A DNA stretch of 64,000 bases from Carnegiea gigantea (taxonomy: Eukaryota > Streptophyta > Magnoliopsida > Caryophyllales > Cactaceae): contig JAKOGI010000178.1 of NCBI GenBank assembly GCA_029747015.1, positions 500,569 through 564,568 of the forward strand, given 5' to 3'. Positions 9,857 to 21,080 of the stretch are shown piece after piece. The notes beneath the pieces are model-generated. The model made no database searches. It was not told where the DNA came from and worked only from the letters and a program-made list of their open reading frames with translations. Each line of letters begins with the position of its first letter. The first letter of the stretch is position 1. The position numbers were made by a program, and so were the translations under genes.

Positions 9857-11551
9857 TGTTGAATTAGTATATTCAGTTTTGATGACAACAAACCCAAGTG
9901 TAAAATGCTCTTAAGTAATGTTGCTCCAAACAAAGTTCTCCAAACAGGCATACACTGTTATTTTCAATATGCGTCTTAACTTGTTTGCTGAATGTTGAGA
10001 ACAAGTCTTAAGAACAGGTCTCATACCTTGATGACTCACGCTCAAGTCAAGAACACCACCTCGATGAGTTGATTGTGTGTTAAGATCAGTTCCTGAACTC
10101 AAGCAATACAAGAACAACCTGGCAAACAGGCTAGGTGTTTCAAGGACAATCCAGCAAACAGGCCTTTCTGAACTCAAGCGATACAAGAACAACCTGGCAA
10201 ACAGGTTGGTCTAGGTGGTTGGGGCAGCGTATTCGTCTTGAACAAGATGACTGGATCTACAACAAGATGTCTTGGGTAATTTAGGTTTTATTTTTTAGAC
10301 TCTTGTTAATATGCCAATCTTGAAAAGTCTCTAACTAACCACTCTTGAATTGGTTGCGCTATTTGCTTCAGAACACCAAGTTTGAACAACCCTGTAAACA
10401 GGGTACCTGGGGTGTTTCTGAACTGCAACGGCCAAACCCGGTCACTTTGGAAAACTTATTTTGGTTGGCCAAAAGCTCTAATATATTTTGATAAAATTCC
10501 AAGACAGCAATTTAAGCTGTAGGAAATCTTTTGATATGAAAATCACTTGGGAGATTTGCAAAACTGATTTTGGAAAATATTTACCAAAACCGAAAATATT
10601 TCTCTCTTATCCTTTGGAAAGTGATTAATTCAAAATTCAAGCTGAGATTCTTTTCCAGGTATTTCACAGCTATTTTTAAGGGGAAAAGATAGTCTTTTAT
10701 CCTCCAAAATCAAATCCCTACAATATTGGGAAACTCTATCCTCATTGGATCTTTTAGCCGTTGGAATTCTCTGTGCTAAGCAAAAATCTCTCTTTGCTAA
10801 ACATAGCTGATTTTATCACTTCTCCTTGTTTTGATCGTTGGATTTTTTGTTTAAAAACTCAACATCTCACTCCCATTCATATAGAAAGAAGAAAAAACGA
10901 GAAACATACACAACATATGCAAAAAGGGAGAAGTGCAAAAGTGGTTTTTCTAGTGAGAAGAATTTTTCGAGCTACTCTTGAGAAAAGAAAAACGGAGACA
11001 AGTTGTGTTTAAGCTGAGCTTTCAAGATATTGGCATACTAGGACTTCATTGTACCTTACATCTGCTGAAATCAGAAGCACCCCTGTAAGGTGTTTTGTAA
11101 CCCTGATCTTGGATCAGAAAAGTGAGTGAGTGGTCCTCAGTCGTGTGGACTTTGGACGTGTCCAATCTGGTGAGATTTGGACGTGGTGTAACCTTTTTTA
11201 GAAAAGAAGGTTACGTGGTTGCAAGTTGTAACAAGGTGTGTTACATTTGTAACGTGTGAAGCCCGTTAGTGAAAGTGGTTAAATCCTACACGAGGCAGGT
11301 CGTGGTTTTTCACATCTCAGTTGGGCTAGAGGTGTTTTCCACGGAAAAATTGTGTGTGCTTTATTTCCGCATTTATCTTGTTGATTTTTGCCTTTGAGCA
11401 AATTGGAAACATCTGGTGCAAACAAGTCAGAAGGTTGTTTGTAATTCAAGAACAACCTCTGCAATCAGGAGGGTGTTTGCCAGTAAGTACGCGAAAATCG
11501 AACACCACAATTCACCCCCCCTCTTGTGGGTAAGTACTCCTAAATTCAAAA
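9857..11551 (+). repeat. SIRE-like Copia 3' LTR
   Basis: 1,695 bp, starts TGTTGAATTAG, ends TAAATTCAAAA where the 5' LTR has CAACA. By eye about 30 substitutions and small indels distinguish it from 1853-3545. It is followed by the target duplication tgtgg. Confidence 0.95.
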
Positions 11552-11561
11552 TGTGGTTTTA

Positions 11562-11882
11562 GGGTCTGCTCTTTTCCTTGAGAAACATGGGTTGGTAAAT
11601 AGGTGAAGTTGGTTGAGATTGGCAAAAGTGGATTGAAGTAGACTGAAGTGGGTATGTTTTTTGAAGTGGGTTGAAGTGGATCGATTTTTTTTTTTTTTTG
11701 TATGATGTGTAGAAGTTGGGTAAAATAGTGGAAAGTAGATTAAAGTTGGTTGAAGCGGGTTAAAGTTGATTGAAATGTGTATTTTTTTATTGAAGTTGGT
11801 GAAGAGGGTTGAAGTTGATAGAAGTGGGCTAAAGTTGATTGAGGTTGGTAAATTGGAATTTGCCAACGAAAAGAATAGGGCC
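11562..11882. mobile_element. Tourist/Harbinger-like MITE in Athila 5' LTR
   Basis: A 321-bp element absent from the Athila 3' LTR. Imperfect terminal inverted repeats: left GGGTCTGCTCTTTTCCTTG, right end CAACGAAAAGAATAGGGCC. It is flanked by TTA on both sides (11559-11561, 11883-11885), the usual target of PIF/Harbinger elements. The interior is built from degenerate repeats of a TTGAAGTGGG/TTGAAGTTGA unit and has no transposase. The SIRE-like Copia was inserted only a few bases to the left. Confidence 0.75.
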
Positions 11883-13296
11883 TTAGTTATAATATGTGTG
11901 AGTAGTTCTTTTGTACTTAACATAATCTATTTGAAATCATGCTAAATTAATTATTTCGAAACAAGTTTTGTACTTTATTTTCTAATTGATTTTTACTCCA
12001 TGATTCTATAATGGTTTAAGTTTATTGTTCATGATATTCATGTTAGATTAACCAGAATGCATGCTAATTAGTCTAATATGAATTCATATGATAGTTTAAA
12101 AGACTTAAGTACGTAAAAGCTTTAGTCTTTTGAACATAAATATCACCATAATTGATCATGGATGGCTCAAATCCATCTCTTTTAGTTAGAAAATCTTTAT
12201 AGAACTTTGTTAAATCAATTTGCTGGTAAATTGGTTACAACGTGTTAGATGATATTCTTTTAATGCTTAATGCTCTAGTTTGATTAAATTCTTACACTGA
12301 TACTAGGGTTATCAAAACTAGTGGGATTTATATTAGGGCTGGACCTAAGTAAATTATAATATAAGAAAAAACGAAGAAGATCCGCATGTGGGTGTCTTCT
12401 ACAGTCTAACTCATGGAAAATCAATTTGTGCGTTGATGATAAATCTTAATTTGCATGGTGGATATAGAATATGCTAAGTGTTTTCTCAAATTTGGTATCT
12501 TTGATAAATAGTCGTTTGCTTTTTAGTTGATTGATTTAGTTTGTTAATTTTTATTCTTGAATTTATAGACTTTAATATTAAATTTCTTTTAACATCCCCT
12601 CCCCAAAAAGGAGTAGTCTTTTAGGTGTATCTAAGTAATTTTAGATTAATTATATTTTGATCTTTAGTATGGTTTAATTTTCAAATTAATTTTACATTCT
12701 ATTTTTGTCACTATTTACCAGTTTGTTAGAAATTAGGTAAAAAATATTTTCTTTTGTGTTTTTACATTTTTTATACTACTTTAGGTGTAGATAAGGTCCT
12801 AGTATACTTTTATTGAATTTCGAAAATTTTGGAAATTAGTTGATAATTTTTCAGCATTATTTTGTAAATTAGATATGCGTAGGTTTTTACTTTAATAAAT
12901 CTGAAAATTGAGTTTTCAATTTTGATTTTACATTTTTAGGGTTTTATTAAGTCTAGAAAATTATATTTAAGTGCAGCTTATTAGTTATTTAATTTCATAT
13001 TTAATTTTATATTTTTATTTTCTGTAGTTATTTTCTGTCTTATTTTTCTAGAGTTAATTAGATATAATTCTGGGAATCTTTTTGAATAATTTTTCAGATT
13101 TTTATTTTTTAATTTGGTTTTTAGTAATTAAAAGAAAAAGCAAAAGATATTAGAGTAGTAAGTTTAATTGGATTCAAATGAGCTTGTCCTTATATCTTTC
13201 CTCGTGGATCAATCCCTACTTTTCTGTGCTATATTCTTATTCACAAGCCTTAGTAGTGGTTTAATTTGTAGCTATATGACAAGCTTTACAAAATTT

Positions 13297-13312
13297 TGGC
13301 GCCATTGTTAGG
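13297..13312 (+). other. Primer-binding site of Athila element
   Basis: TGGCGCCATTGTTAGG, seven bases after the 5' LTR end. The TGGCGCC start matches the Athila primer-binding site class (commonly assigned to tRNA-Asp). The sequence is slightly decayed. Confidence 0.85.
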
Positions 13313-13412
13313 AAAAGAAAATAAAATCGTTAGTTTTTATCTATTTAATTTCGCTACTTTTATTGTTTTGTTTTAACTCTAGTATTTTATTTTTATAGGT
13401 TGTTTTAGCAAC

Positions 13413-14480
13413 ATGATCAAAGAAGAAAAGGAGTTTAAGGAGTTTCTAAGTAAAGTAAGTGATTCTGAATTTATAAGCTCTGAATTGATAAGTTCTGAAG
13501 ATATTAAAGTCGAGATGGCTACCTTACGTAAACTTGCTGCACCTAATTTGGAAAAACAACCTTTGTCTATTACTTATTATGCAATAGACCAACCATTGAA
13601 GTTGAACTCTAGATTTTTAAACTTACTACCTAGGTTTCATGGATTGTCCAGTGAGGATTCATATCGTCATATTAATGGGTTTATTATTATATGTTTGATC
13701 ATGCAACCTTAGGGCATCACCCATGACCAAATTAGGTTAAGAGTCTTTCCCATCTCACTTTAAGATAATTCCAAAGATTGGCTACCCCCTACAACATTCA
13801 GTACATGGACTCAAGTTCATAAAGCATTTTTTGAAATTTTTTTCCCCGCATCTAGAATTGGATCAATTAGAAAAGAAATATGTGGCATTAAACAAATGAA
13901 TAGGGAAACTTTCCATGAGTATTGGGAACTTTTTAATAAATTATGTGCTAGTTGTCCCCGACATCACATTTTTGAACAATTATTGATTCAATATTTTTAT
14001 GAGGGTTTGTTATCTATAGATAGAAATATGATAGATGTTGCTAGTGGGGAGACTTTGGTTAATAAGACTCCAGCTCAAGCTGGAGAATCGTTTAATATTA
14101 CTGCCTAAAACACTCAACAATTTGGAACTAGGGAATCCCAATTTAGAAAGGTCAATGAGCTTAGTTGAGGTCCATCTATAGAGACCCACTTATCTCAGAT
14201 CACTGCTATGCTAAACAAACTCGCCACTGGAGGAGTTCAGAAACCAACAGTGTGTGGTATTTGCAGTTTAAAGGGACATGCTACTGATACGTGCCCGGCA
14301 TTTCAAGGGGGAATATGAATGTTATGTTTTCCAATCAAGGCCAAAGGAAGTATGACCCATACTCTAACACTTACAATGAAGAATGGAGAGGCCACTCTAA
14401 CCTTTGGTATAGACTTAAGAATAACCCTCCAGGTTTGACCAACCACCATGCCAACTATATACTCAGGATAGAATAAATTT
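13413..14480 (+). pseudogene. Athila gag, broken
   Basis: Opens at ATG 13413. A segment reading RFLNLLPRFHGLSSEDSYRH is the characteristic Athila gag motif, and further on LCASCPRHHIFEQLLIQYF is another. The frame has TAG at 13710, TAA near 13760 and TAA at 14106. A CCHC zinc knuckle CGICSLKGHATDTC lies near 14255-14296, then the frame changes and runs to 14476. The product would be the capsid/nucleocapsid protein. At least three stops and one frameshift make it non-functional. Confidence 0.85.
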
Positions 14481-14802
14481 TCTTTTAGAGCAAGTCATAA
14501 AAAAGATGGATTACCAGAAAAAGGAGATTGACAACAGGTTTCAGAACATGGAAATGACTCTTAAATAGGTCCAAGAGAGACAGACTATTATTGATACTAT
14601 AGTGAACAACTTATGGGCCCTAATGCAACATAGGTTGCCTTCTCAAGCTTTCCGAAACCTAAAGGAAAATATAAGTGCTATGACACTTAGGAGTGGAAAA
14701 GAGTTGAAGGAACCTATAAAGAGTAGGTAGAAAGAACAAAAAATAGAAGTCAACAAGCCTGAATTAAGCAAGGGCCAAGATCCCACCTCTAATGCTAAGC
14801 AA

Positions 14803-15138
14803 GTGCCTCATTATGCTAAGTTCCTTAAAGAGCTTTGTACTTCAAAGCATAAATTGAAAGGGAATGAAAAGGTAAGTGTAGGGGAAAATGTGTCTATTGT
14901 TCTCCAAAAGTTTCCCCCTAAGTGTAAGGACCTAGGTGTATTCTCTGTTCCTTGTAAAATTGAAAATATTTTATTTGATAAAGCCATGCTTAATTTAGGG
15001 GCATCCATTAATGTGATGCCTAGGTCCGTTTATGATAAACTGAATTTAGGGGAGTTAAAGAAAACTAGCCTAATCATTCAGTTAGCTGATAGGAGCAATA
15101 CATACCCAGATGGAGTCTTAGAGGATATCTTAGTCTAA
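14803..15138 (+). pseudogene. Athila protease region
   Basis: 111 open codons with the Athila-type protease stretch: VPCKIENILFDKAMLNLGAS followed by INVMPRSVYDKLNLGEL. Normal plant Gypsy protease has an Asp-(Ser/Leu)-Gly core. Here the core reads LNLGAS, so the catalytic aspartate appears to be replaced by asparagine. Upstream (14480-14802) and downstream (15139-15830) are linker sequences with many stops. Presumably inactive. Confidence 0.7.
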
Positions 15139-15799
15139 GCCAATGATCTCATTTTTCCTGCTAATTTTTATGTATCGTGTTCTTAAACATGCAGGACAAA
15201 AATAGATGTGCATAGAGGAACCTTCACTATGGAATTTGATGGTGAAGTTATTAAGTTAAATATTTTTAATGCCTTGAGATTTCCTACTGACATGAACTAT
15301 CATCATGCATTCGATGTGATAGATGAATTGTCATAGGATGTTTATGACTTGTCTCATGAAGAGGAATTATTAACCATGCTTACTCAGGGTTTGGATTAGT
15401 TTATGTTTCAAAGCGCACCGTACCATGTTGATGATGATATAGTAGATAACATAGAGTCTTTGTTGGAGCTGTACATAATTAACAGACCTAAGAAGATAGA
15501 ACTGCCTGAAAGTCACACAAAGTTGTTACCCTCTCACATTTCACCCCCTAAATTAGAACTGAAACCATAGCATGGCAATCTTAAGTATACTTATTTAGGG
15601 GATAATGAGACTTTAGCTGTTGTAATCTCTAATGTACTTACATCTCAATAGGGGGATAAACTTATTAGAGTGCCTAGAGAACATAGTGAACTATTAAGGT
15701 GGACTTTAGCAGACCTTAAAGGACTTAGCTGAACTTTATGTTCCTATAAAATCACATTAGAATTAAACGCTAAGCGTAAGAGAGATCCTCAGTGAAGAC

Positions 15800-16981
15800 T
15801 AAATCCACTTATGAGGGAGGTAGTTCAAAAAGAAATTCTTAAGTGGTTAGATGCTGGAGTGATATGCCCCATAGTTAATTCTGAGTAGGTTAGTCCTATC
15901 CATGTGGTTCCTAAAGGGGGGAGACAATAGTAGTTCAGAATATGGAAGTCGAGTTAGTATGTACTAGAGTTGAGAGTAGCTGGAGAGTGTACATTGACTA
16001 TGAAAAACTAAACAAAGCCATAAAGAAAGACCATTTTCCCTTACGCTTCATGGATCAAATGTCAGAGAGATTAGCTGGGCGGTTACAGTATTGCTTTCTT
16101 GATAGATATTCAGGTTATATTCAGGTCCTTACAGCTCCCGAGGATTGGGAAAAGACCATTTTTACCTGCCCTTTTGCCACTTATTCTTTTAGAAGGATGT
16201 CGTTTGGTCTATGTAATGCTCCTGCTACATTTCAAAGATGTATGATGAATATTTTGTCTGATTTTATCACCAAAATTATAGAAGTTTTCCTGGGTGATTT
16301 TACTATATAGGGTGATTCATTTGATAAAGCTTGCATCATCTCACTTTAATGCTCAAGCATCGTATTGAGACTGATTTAGTTCTTAATTTTAAAAGTGCCA
16401 TTTCATGGCAGAGCAAGGGGTAGTACTAGGGCATGTAGTGTCATATAAGGGATTAAAAGTTGACAAGGCTAAAGTAGACATCATTCAATCTTGCTCTATT
16501 CCAGGCGTGTCAAAGAGGTGATGTCATTTTTAGGTCATGTAGGGCTTTATAGAAGATTTATTAAAGATTTTTCAAAGATTGACTCTCCTTTATGTTCTTT
16601 ACTTGCAAAAGATGCTCTATTTGATTCTAATGAGGACTGAGGAGAGGTTTTGACCAATTGAAATTCAAATTGACCACTACTCCAATAGTGCAACCCCTTA
16701 ATTGAGCCTTACTTTTCAAACTGATGTGTGATACTAGTGATAAGGCAGTAGGGGCAATCTTATGTCAAAGAGTAGAGAAGGCATCTCATGCGATCTATTA
16801 TGCTTCCAGAACTCTGAACCCGGCACAGTGTAACTACACTATTACAGAAAAGGAAATGTACCTCACTGTTTTTGCTTTACAAAAGTTTTGTCCTTATCTA
16901 TTAGGTGTTAAAGTTACTATTTATACTAATCATTCTGCTATTAAATATCTGTTGAGTAAGAATGACTCAAAACCTATGTAA
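15800..16981 (+). pseudogene. Athila reverse transcriptase and RNase H, broken
   Basis: RT fragments: WLDAGVICPIV near 15850, an open stretch 15942-16310 with YIDYEKLNKAIKKDHFPL and SFGLCNAPATFQRCM, and the catalytic box region reading VFLGDFTI where a DD pair is expected, so one catalytic Asp is lost. Several stops and shifts follow. RNase H at 16724-16978 (CDTSDKAVGAILCQR, YASRTLNPAQCNYTITEKE, TIYTNHSAIKYLLSKNDSKP) is interrupted exactly at 16977 by a solo LTR; the coding sequence resumes at 19675. Copies RNA to cDNA in functional relatives; dead here. Confidence 0.85.
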
Positions 16982-19669
16982 CACCCTAAAATGGACATGC
17001 TTCACTGTTTGTAGTTTCTTAAATATTTCTCTTGATTAGGAGTGATAATCTCAATGATCGGGGTGTTACCGCCATCTCAAAAAGGACAAGGCTTAAAGCA
17101 ATTACACTAGAGATATTATAGCTAAGCATAATTCAAGCCCATAAACAATCAACATCATCCAAAATCATACATGTGTAGGTGATAACAAACATAGGGTTAT
17201 ACATTATAGTAGGCAATTCACTATTGTTGTTGCAGTTCCAGCCACAAGGTAACTCAAAATACATCTCCAAAAACATAAGTGCAATACATCATTAATCATC
17301 CGACTAGGGTCCCTTGCTCACTTGTCATCCTCAGTAGGTTTGCTAGCATGAGGGAAGTTCAATGAGCACTTGCCTAAATCAAAACATAGCAAACATTTCG
17401 AAATATGAGTCGAAGCTCAGTACATGCATTCCTGTATTGTTAAATGATCATTGAAACATTAATTGTGCCACTTTACAATTCATTTTAATTTAAAATAGGG
17501 ATGAGATGAATGTAAAACTGCATTGCTAGTTAGTATCTGGTAGTGAACCTTGTGAACTGATACGATCTATAAATAGGTATACACCTGCCAAGTCGATCAG
17601 GGATTGGCCTGAGGCCGCTGGGTAATTGAAGGGCGAATGCTCTAAAGCTGATAACTGATGGGGTCACTAGTTATGTGACAAATCACTGATTAAACTGATT
17701 CATTAATGCATTTACCAAAGAATTATAACTTTAATAAATATGTTTTGATTTCTAAAGATACAGACAATGAATATGCCTGGGATTTTAATGCCATCTCAAT
17801 GGATAATATTTATGCGCAAAAGAAAAACAATAGATGAGGCCCTAATTCTATTTCAGGAATGTCATTGTAGAAATATGTACTTAGTAAATAATTCTCATTC
17901 TCATAACTAGTGACTTAATAGACAGATTACAAAAGGGCACTTAGACTTCGATGAGTAAATATAAGATAGGTTACATTGATAAGATACAAAACTAAATAAA
18001 TTATGGTAATTTAGTTTAAACTAAGGTAAGATAATTTAGAGTAAAATGGACCAAGGCAAACAACTTAAGTTATAAAGTAGAGGCTTAATAGTTGTAATGG
18101 AAAATAATTCATATCTTTCACCCTGGACCTCTAATTGAGACCTCAAATCCCAATATAAAAAGCTTAGGCAGTCTCTCAACACTTTCACTCATTGAGACCT
18201 CAAACCCCAATATGAAAAGTTTAAGAAATCCCTCAACACTTTCACTCATAATGTAAAATGCAATTACCACCACACGACCTCTAAAATTGAGCTTAAACAA
18301 AATTGTGCATGGCTCCAATTTATTCTGTGCAATCTCCGTAAATCGATCATAACTTTGTCCACAAACTCGGAATTAAGTAATTCTAGAGACCATTGAAAGA
18401 TAACTCACTGAGCTATCTACATACCAAAAATATAATTTTTCAATGCACTAATCAATACCAGTTTACTCTCAAAGTGACCCCTGTTTTGGGTATATTTACA
18501 ACTCTAATACAGATATTTTTAATCTTTTTCTTCACATCAACTCTCAAAAAAAAAAAAAAAAACCCTCCCATAAACTCACTTACTTGTATTATCAATCTAA
18601 ACAACTTCTTTTGGTCACTTTTGGGACTTTCCATAATCCACTAAATTTGATAAAATTCATGTAACATCATTCTTTTAAGTCCATAACTCATCCAACCTCT
18701 AATTACCACCTAATTTAATTCAAATAACATACTTGATTTAAGAATCAAATTAAGTCATGCATGGTCATAAAACCATAGGTTTTGTCCATTTCATATTTAC
18801 GTACAAACTCATCCAAGACCACTTTTCACAACATCATAAACACTTTTCATGCCAAAGATTGCAAAAATTAAATCAAAACTCAAAGTTCATCATTATCAAT
18901 GCGAAGCTTGCATGGTCATATATGATCTCAATTTTTTCCATGCTTAACCAACTCAATAAAACATCAAACTAATACTTGTTTATATGAAGATAACATGATC
19001 TATAATCAAATCCAAGTGAAAACCCAAAAGTAAGCATGATTAAGATCGAATTTTACCTCACTTAAACTTGAATATAGGAAGATAGAGGTGGTGTTTATTG
19101 GTGGTGGGAGTTAGGGTGGCAGCTAGTGGTGCAAGGGGTGGTGGTTGGCCGGCTGCTGGTGGTTGGGAGTGGCGGCAGCACTGGCAACATCATTGGCTAT
19201 GCAAAAACTGGGGGGTCAGCCGTGGGTGGAGAAAGAGGAAAAAGAAGTGAAGTTAGATTTTTGTTTTTTTTATTTGGTTGAATTTTTTTTTTTTGGCTTA
19301 CTTGCTTTACTTAGCCAATATATAACCTCCAAAAAGTAGCTTTTTGTTAATTATAATTAGGCATAAATGATGGTATTTAGCCAAATTTAATCATACCAAC
19401 TTGTTGGGCTTCAAATTGGGCCCAAATTAATTGGACTTATAAATAAAACACTGCATTGCAATAAAATTTTTGCATAGCTCAAAATTAAATTTTTGTGATG
19501 TCATAAAAAATAATTTAATCTATTAAACCATAATTATCGTGGCCCGCTATCGATCTTCTTGAAATTGTATGATAACAACAGCCCGAATTGCAAAGTGAGG
19601 GCCCAAATGAAAAATTAATAACATGACTTAGTAAAATAAATAAATATGATTTAGGATCAGGATGCTACA
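16977..19669 (-). mobile_element. Solo LTR of a Tekay-type Gypsy element
   Basis: Starts TGTAACACCC, ends GATGCTACA, and is flanked by the duplication accta (16972-16976, 19670-19674). It is 2,693 bp. Read on the minus strand it aligns with the LTRs at 28478-31102 and 37010-39722: for example 17575-17690 is the reverse complement of the block with CGGTCGACTTGGCAGGTGTA. It has no primer-binding site, polypurine tract or coding domain, so the interior was removed by LTR-LTR recombination. A poly-A/T-rich patch and small frames (for example near 19145-19339) are not genes. Confidence 0.88.
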
Positions 19670-19674
19670 ACCTA

Positions 19675-21080
19675 GATTGAATAGATGGGTCTTACTATTG
19701 CAAGAATTCCAATTAGAAATTAGAGACAAGCTAAGAGTTGAAAATTTAGTAGCTGACCATCTAAATAGGCTAGAAGATGGAGAGAGTGGTAATCCATTGA
19801 GTGAGTGTTTTTCTAATGAGATTTTTTGTGCTGTCATTGATAGATTGCCTTGGTATGTTGATATAGCTAATTACGTAGTTGTTAAACCCTTTCCTAAAGA
19901 CTTGTCTAGAGCGCAAAAGGGGAAGATAAGAGCCTAGTGTAAATATTATATTTAGGATGAGCCATATTTATGGAAACTATGTGGAAATCAGATCATCAGA
20001 TATTATGTAGGTGACATTGAATTTCATTCAATTATAACTTTCTTTCACTCTTTTGAAAGTGGGGGATATTTTGGACGCAAAAGAACAGGACACAAATTCT
20101 TGAATGTGGATTTTATTGGCCTGCTATTTTTACAGATTCCTATGAATTTTGCAAAAGATGTGAAGCATGCTAGAAGATAGGTAATTTATCTAGAAGGAAT
20201 CAAATGCCTTTGCATAATGTGTATGTTTGTGAGATTTTTGATGTATGGGGTGTTGATTTCATAAGACATTTTCCCTCTTCTTTTGGTTTTACTTACATTC
20301 TTACGCTTGTTGATTATGTATCCAAGTGGATTGAAGTTGTGGCTACTAAAGCTGATGACGCTAAAACTGTGGTGATGCATGTTAAATCTCTTATTTTACA
20401 TAGATATAGAGTGCCTAAAGCAATCATTACTGATAGGGGAATACATTTTTGTAATAAAACCTTAGATGCCTTGTTAGCCAAATATCATGCAACTCATAAG
20501 GTGTCTATTAGATATCATCCCCAAACAAATGGCAAAGCCGAAATCTCTAATAAAGAGATCTAAGGCATAAGAAAAATTTGTAAAGCCAGATAAGAAAGAT
20601 TGGAGTCTTAGGTTCGATAAAGCTATATGAGCCTATAGAATTGCATACAGGACACTTATAGGTATGTCACCTTATAGGTTAATTTTTTGGTAGAGCATGT
20701 CATCTCTCTGTAGAGTTAGAGCATAATTCATATTTGAATGTGGAGCAGTGTATTTTAGATTATGACCTAGTAGGGAAGGAGCATAAGTTGCAATTGTAGG
20801 AATTGGAAGAGATTCGTCTAAAAGCCTATGACAATTCAGTTATCTACGAAGGTAAAGTCAAAACTTTTCATGATGCCAAGCTTAGTAGGAGAGAATTTTA
20901 GGTGGATGAAAAAGTGTTATTATTCAATTCAAAATTAAGACTCTTTCCTGGTAAGTTAAACTATAGATGATTAGGACCTTTTGAGGTAATAAGACTTATC
21001 CACATGGTGCTGTTGAAATTAAATCTTCTTCTACTAACAAGATTTTATAGGTAAATGGTCACAGGCTAAAGTAATTTTAT
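19675..21080 (+). pseudogene. Athila RNase H end and integrase, broken
   Basis: The RNase H tail resumes after the solo LTR (LNRWVLLLQEFQLEIRD, VENLVADHLNRLED). The integrase zinc-binding end is recognisable near 20095-20185 (FCKRCEAC). The core is open at 20204-20563: IFDVWGVDFIRHFP, AIITDRGIHF and HPQTNGKAEISN, giving D, D and E residues in place. A TAA at 20561 ends the open stretch. Degenerate C-terminal sequence continues to about 21080 with several stops. The integrase core is better preserved than the other domains, but there is no intact polyprotein. Confidence 0.85.

Larger units (their letters stand above)
1853..11551 (+). mobile_element. SIRE/Maximus-like Ty1/Copia retrotransposon
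   Basis: A 9.7-kb element inserted in the Athila 5' LTR with 5-bp duplication tgtgg (1848-1852 and 11552-11556). It has LTRs of about 1.69 kb, an initiator-Met primer-binding site, gag, pol in Copia order (protease, integrase, RT, RNase H), an additional 3' ORF, and a polypurine tract. Long LTRs, two zinc knuckles and an extra ORF after pol point to the SIRE/Maximus lineage. The LTRs differ at roughly 30 positions by eye, so insertion was fairly recent. The coding region nevertheless has three in-frame stops and two frameshifts and is not autonomous. Confidence 0.93.
1111..13290 (+). repeat. Athila 5' LTR, split by the SIRE Copia and a MITE
   Basis: The LTR pieces are 1111-1852 and 11886-13290. 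They match the 3' LTR at 22551-24919 in the same order. The break in the 3' LTR equivalent falls near 23302. The piece at 1500-1770 is rich in CAT/CAC triplets, as is the matching piece at 22935-23210. The LTR ends AAGCTTTACA just before the primer-binding site. Confidence 0.88.

Noticed and set aside
11546..11923. 125-codon minus-strand frame with Ser/Thr/Phe-rich sequence
   Set aside because: It is the translation of the MITE's internal TTGAAGT repeats and of the flanking LTR; low-complexity, not a gene.
18393..19339. Small frames including a hydrophobic Phe-rich stretch
   Set aside because: They fall inside the solo Tekay-type LTR and derive from poly-A/T runs.
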